The translations under genes and the position numbers were made by a program. Shown here one piece after another: positions 62,751-64,000 of a DNA stretch of 64,000 nt. Position 1 is the stretch's first letter. Every line of letters begins with the position of its first letter. The notes beneath the pieces were generated by a model, which was not told where the DNA came from, did no database searches, and was given only the letters and a program-made list of their open reading frames with translations. Source of the DNA: Vreelandella sulfidaeris (GTDB taxonomy: Bacteria; Pseudomonadota; Gammaproteobacteria; Pseudomonadales; Halomonadaceae). The DNA lies in the NCBI GenBank assembly GCA_007182875.1, contig AP019514.1, positions 3,844,001 to 3,908,000 on the forward strand, given 5' to 3'.

Positions 62751-64000
62751 TTACTCGGCCAATGCCGCTTCGGCTTCTTCTGCTGCGGTGCTGCCACCGC
62801 ACGAGCCGTTCACGACGTTGAAGTTGCCGCATTCCATCGGCTTGCGCCAATCGGCAATCAGGTCACGCGAGCCAGGCAGGTAGTCAGACCAGGCGTCGCC
62901 CGCCACGGTAGACGGCGTTTGCCACACGATGTCGAACTGGCCATTGTCCTGAATCTCACCGATCAACACCGGCTTGGTGATGTGGTGGTTGGGCATCATG
63001 GCTGCATAGCCGCCGGAGAGGTTCGGCACGGTGACACCGATAATGGCGTCTTTCACCGTGTCGACATCCGTCGTGCCCGCTTTGCGAACCGCTTCGGCCC
63101 ACATATTGAAGCCGATGTAGTGCGCTTCCATGGGGTCGTTGGTGACGGCCATATCGTCGCCGGTGTACTCGATCCAGGCATCGATAAAGTCGTAGTTGTC
63201 GTCGTTATCGACGCTCATGAAGTAGTTCCAGGCGGCCAAGTGACCCACTAGCGGCGCGGTATCAATACCGGTCAGCTCTTGCTCACCCACCGAGAAGGCG
63301 ATAACCGGAATATCGGCCGCGTCGATGCCCTGGTTGGAAAGCTCGGTGTAAAACGGCACGTTGGCGTCGCCGTTGACGGTCGAGATCACCGCAGTCGGTT
63401 TGCCTTCTTCACCGAAGCGGCGAATTTCGGCCACGATGTTCTGCCAATCGGAGTGACCGAACGGCGTGTAGTTGACCATGATGTCTTCGTCCGCGATGCC
63501 GTGCTCATCCTTTAGGTACGCTTCGAGGATACGGTTGGTGGTGCGCGGGTAGACATAGTCGGTACCTACCAGCGCAAAACGCTCGATACCCACTTCGTTG
63601 ATTAGGTATTCAACCGCAGGAATCGCCTGCTGGTTGGGCGCCGCGCCGGTGTAGAAGACGTTTTCAGAGGACTCTTCGCCTTCATACTGCACCGGGTAGA
63701 ACAGCAGGCCGTTGAGTTCCTCGACGACGGGCAGTACCGATTTACGCGATACCGAGGTCCAGTTGCCGAAGATGACATCAACCTCTTCCTGGGCCAGCAA
63801 CTCACGGGCGCGTTCGGCAAACAGCGGCCAGTTGGAGGCCGGATCCACCACCACGGCTTCAAGCTGGCGGCCCAGCAGGCCACCGGCTTCATTCTGCTGC
63901 TCGATAAGCATTTCGACGGTGTCTTTAAGGACAGTTTCGCTGATCGCCATGGTGCCAGAGAGGGAGTGCAGGATACCGACTTTGATCGGGTCATCGTCTT
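62751..64000 (-). CDS. urtA: Urea ABC transporter binding protein UrtA, 5' partial
   Basis: Periplasmic urea-binding protein; the start lies beyond the window end. KVGILHSLSGTMAISE at the edge is the mature N-terminus, so only the signal peptide and a few residues are missing. ASNWPLFAERARELLAQEEV, FGNWTSVSRKSVLPVVEELN, GLLFYPVQYEGEE, and FALVGTDYVYPRTTNRILEA are diagnostic. The visible frame is uninterrupted. First visible gene of urtABCDE. Confidence 0.97.
   Translation of the reverse strand, partial: DDDPIKVGILHSLSGTMAISETVLKDTVEMLIEQQNEAGGLLGRQLEAVVVDPASNWPLFAERARELLAQEEVDVIFGNWTSVSRKSVLPVVEELNGLLFYPVQYEGEESSENVFYTGAAPNQQAIPAVEYLINEVGIERFALVGTDYVYPRTTNRILEAYLKDEHGIADEDIMVNYTPFGHSDWQNIVAEIRRFGEEGKPTAVISTVNGDANVPFYTELSNQGIDAADIPVIAFSVGEQELTGIDTAPLVGHLAAWNYFMSVDNDDNYDFIDAWIEYTGDDMAVTNDPMEAHYIGFNMWAEAVRKAGTTDVDTVKDAIIGVTVPNLSGGYAAMMPNHHITKPVLIGEIQDNGQFDIVWQTPSTVAGDAWSDYLPGSRDLIADWRKPMECGNFNVVNGSCGGSTAAEEAEAALAE

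Overview
The window looks like a chromosomal segment of a moderately GC-rich gammaproteobacterium, most probably Halomonadaceae (Halomonas-like). I infer this from protein similarity as I remember it and from the mix of TRAP and tripartite tricarboxylate transporters, urease with an Urt urea ABC transporter, and a Rnk regulator. No rRNA or other taxonomic marker is present, so genus is an inference. The dominant technical feature is that most genes are split over two to four frames. Where the family is well known (gdhA, M48 protease, ureB, urtC, chemoreceptor) a single base missing from a short homopolymer or doublet restores the protein. I therefore annotate full spans and treat these breaks mainly as sequence errors. 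Genes that have really lost sequence are called pseudogenes.

Layout. 1-4.5 kb: ATP-grasp protein, M48 lipoprotein protease, NYN protein, gdhA, rnk. 4.5-13 kb: a catabolic cluster on the minus strand (p-cresol/vanillyl-alcohol-type flavocytochrome with its cytochrome c and an X-like small protein, an MBL-fold hydrolase, aryl aldehyde and aryl alcohol dehydrogenases). It diverges from a XylR/DmpR-type sigma-54 activator, and the gap between them holds two palindromes. 13-20.8 kb: a scar joining an hmp remnant to a GGDEF remnant, small secreted proteins, an AraC regulator, two alpha/beta hydrolases and a Tat-exported aldo/keto reductase.

20.9-41.15 kb: a probable island bounded by a complete tRNA-Arg(CCG) on the right and a 37-base piece of the same tRNA on the left. 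It carries a CaiB remnant, LysR, D-2-hydroxyacid dehydrogenase, RraA-type aldolase, MFS permease, a TRAP system, SMP-30 lactonase, FMN 2-hydroxyacid oxidase, amidohydrolase, and a TctCCBA transporter. At the tRNA end is a strikingly AT-rich three-gene cassette (sce7726-type nuclease, sce7725-type protein, HEPN/RES-type protein), which I regard as the most interesting item and a candidate defence or toxin system.

41-48 kb: orphan TRAP binding protein, LysR, FAD-linked 2-hydroxyacid dehydrogenase, and a complete TRAP operon with a paralogous binding protein, which suggests uptake and oxidation of hydroxyacids or dicarboxylates. 48-51 kb: chemoreceptor, candidate small RNA, YihY. 51-64 kb: the urease operon ureDABCEFG, a globin-type sensor diguanylate cyclase with an internal stop, and the urea transporter genes urtABCDE. 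Together these import and hydrolyse urea, with GdhA at the other end of the window able to assimilate the ammonia.
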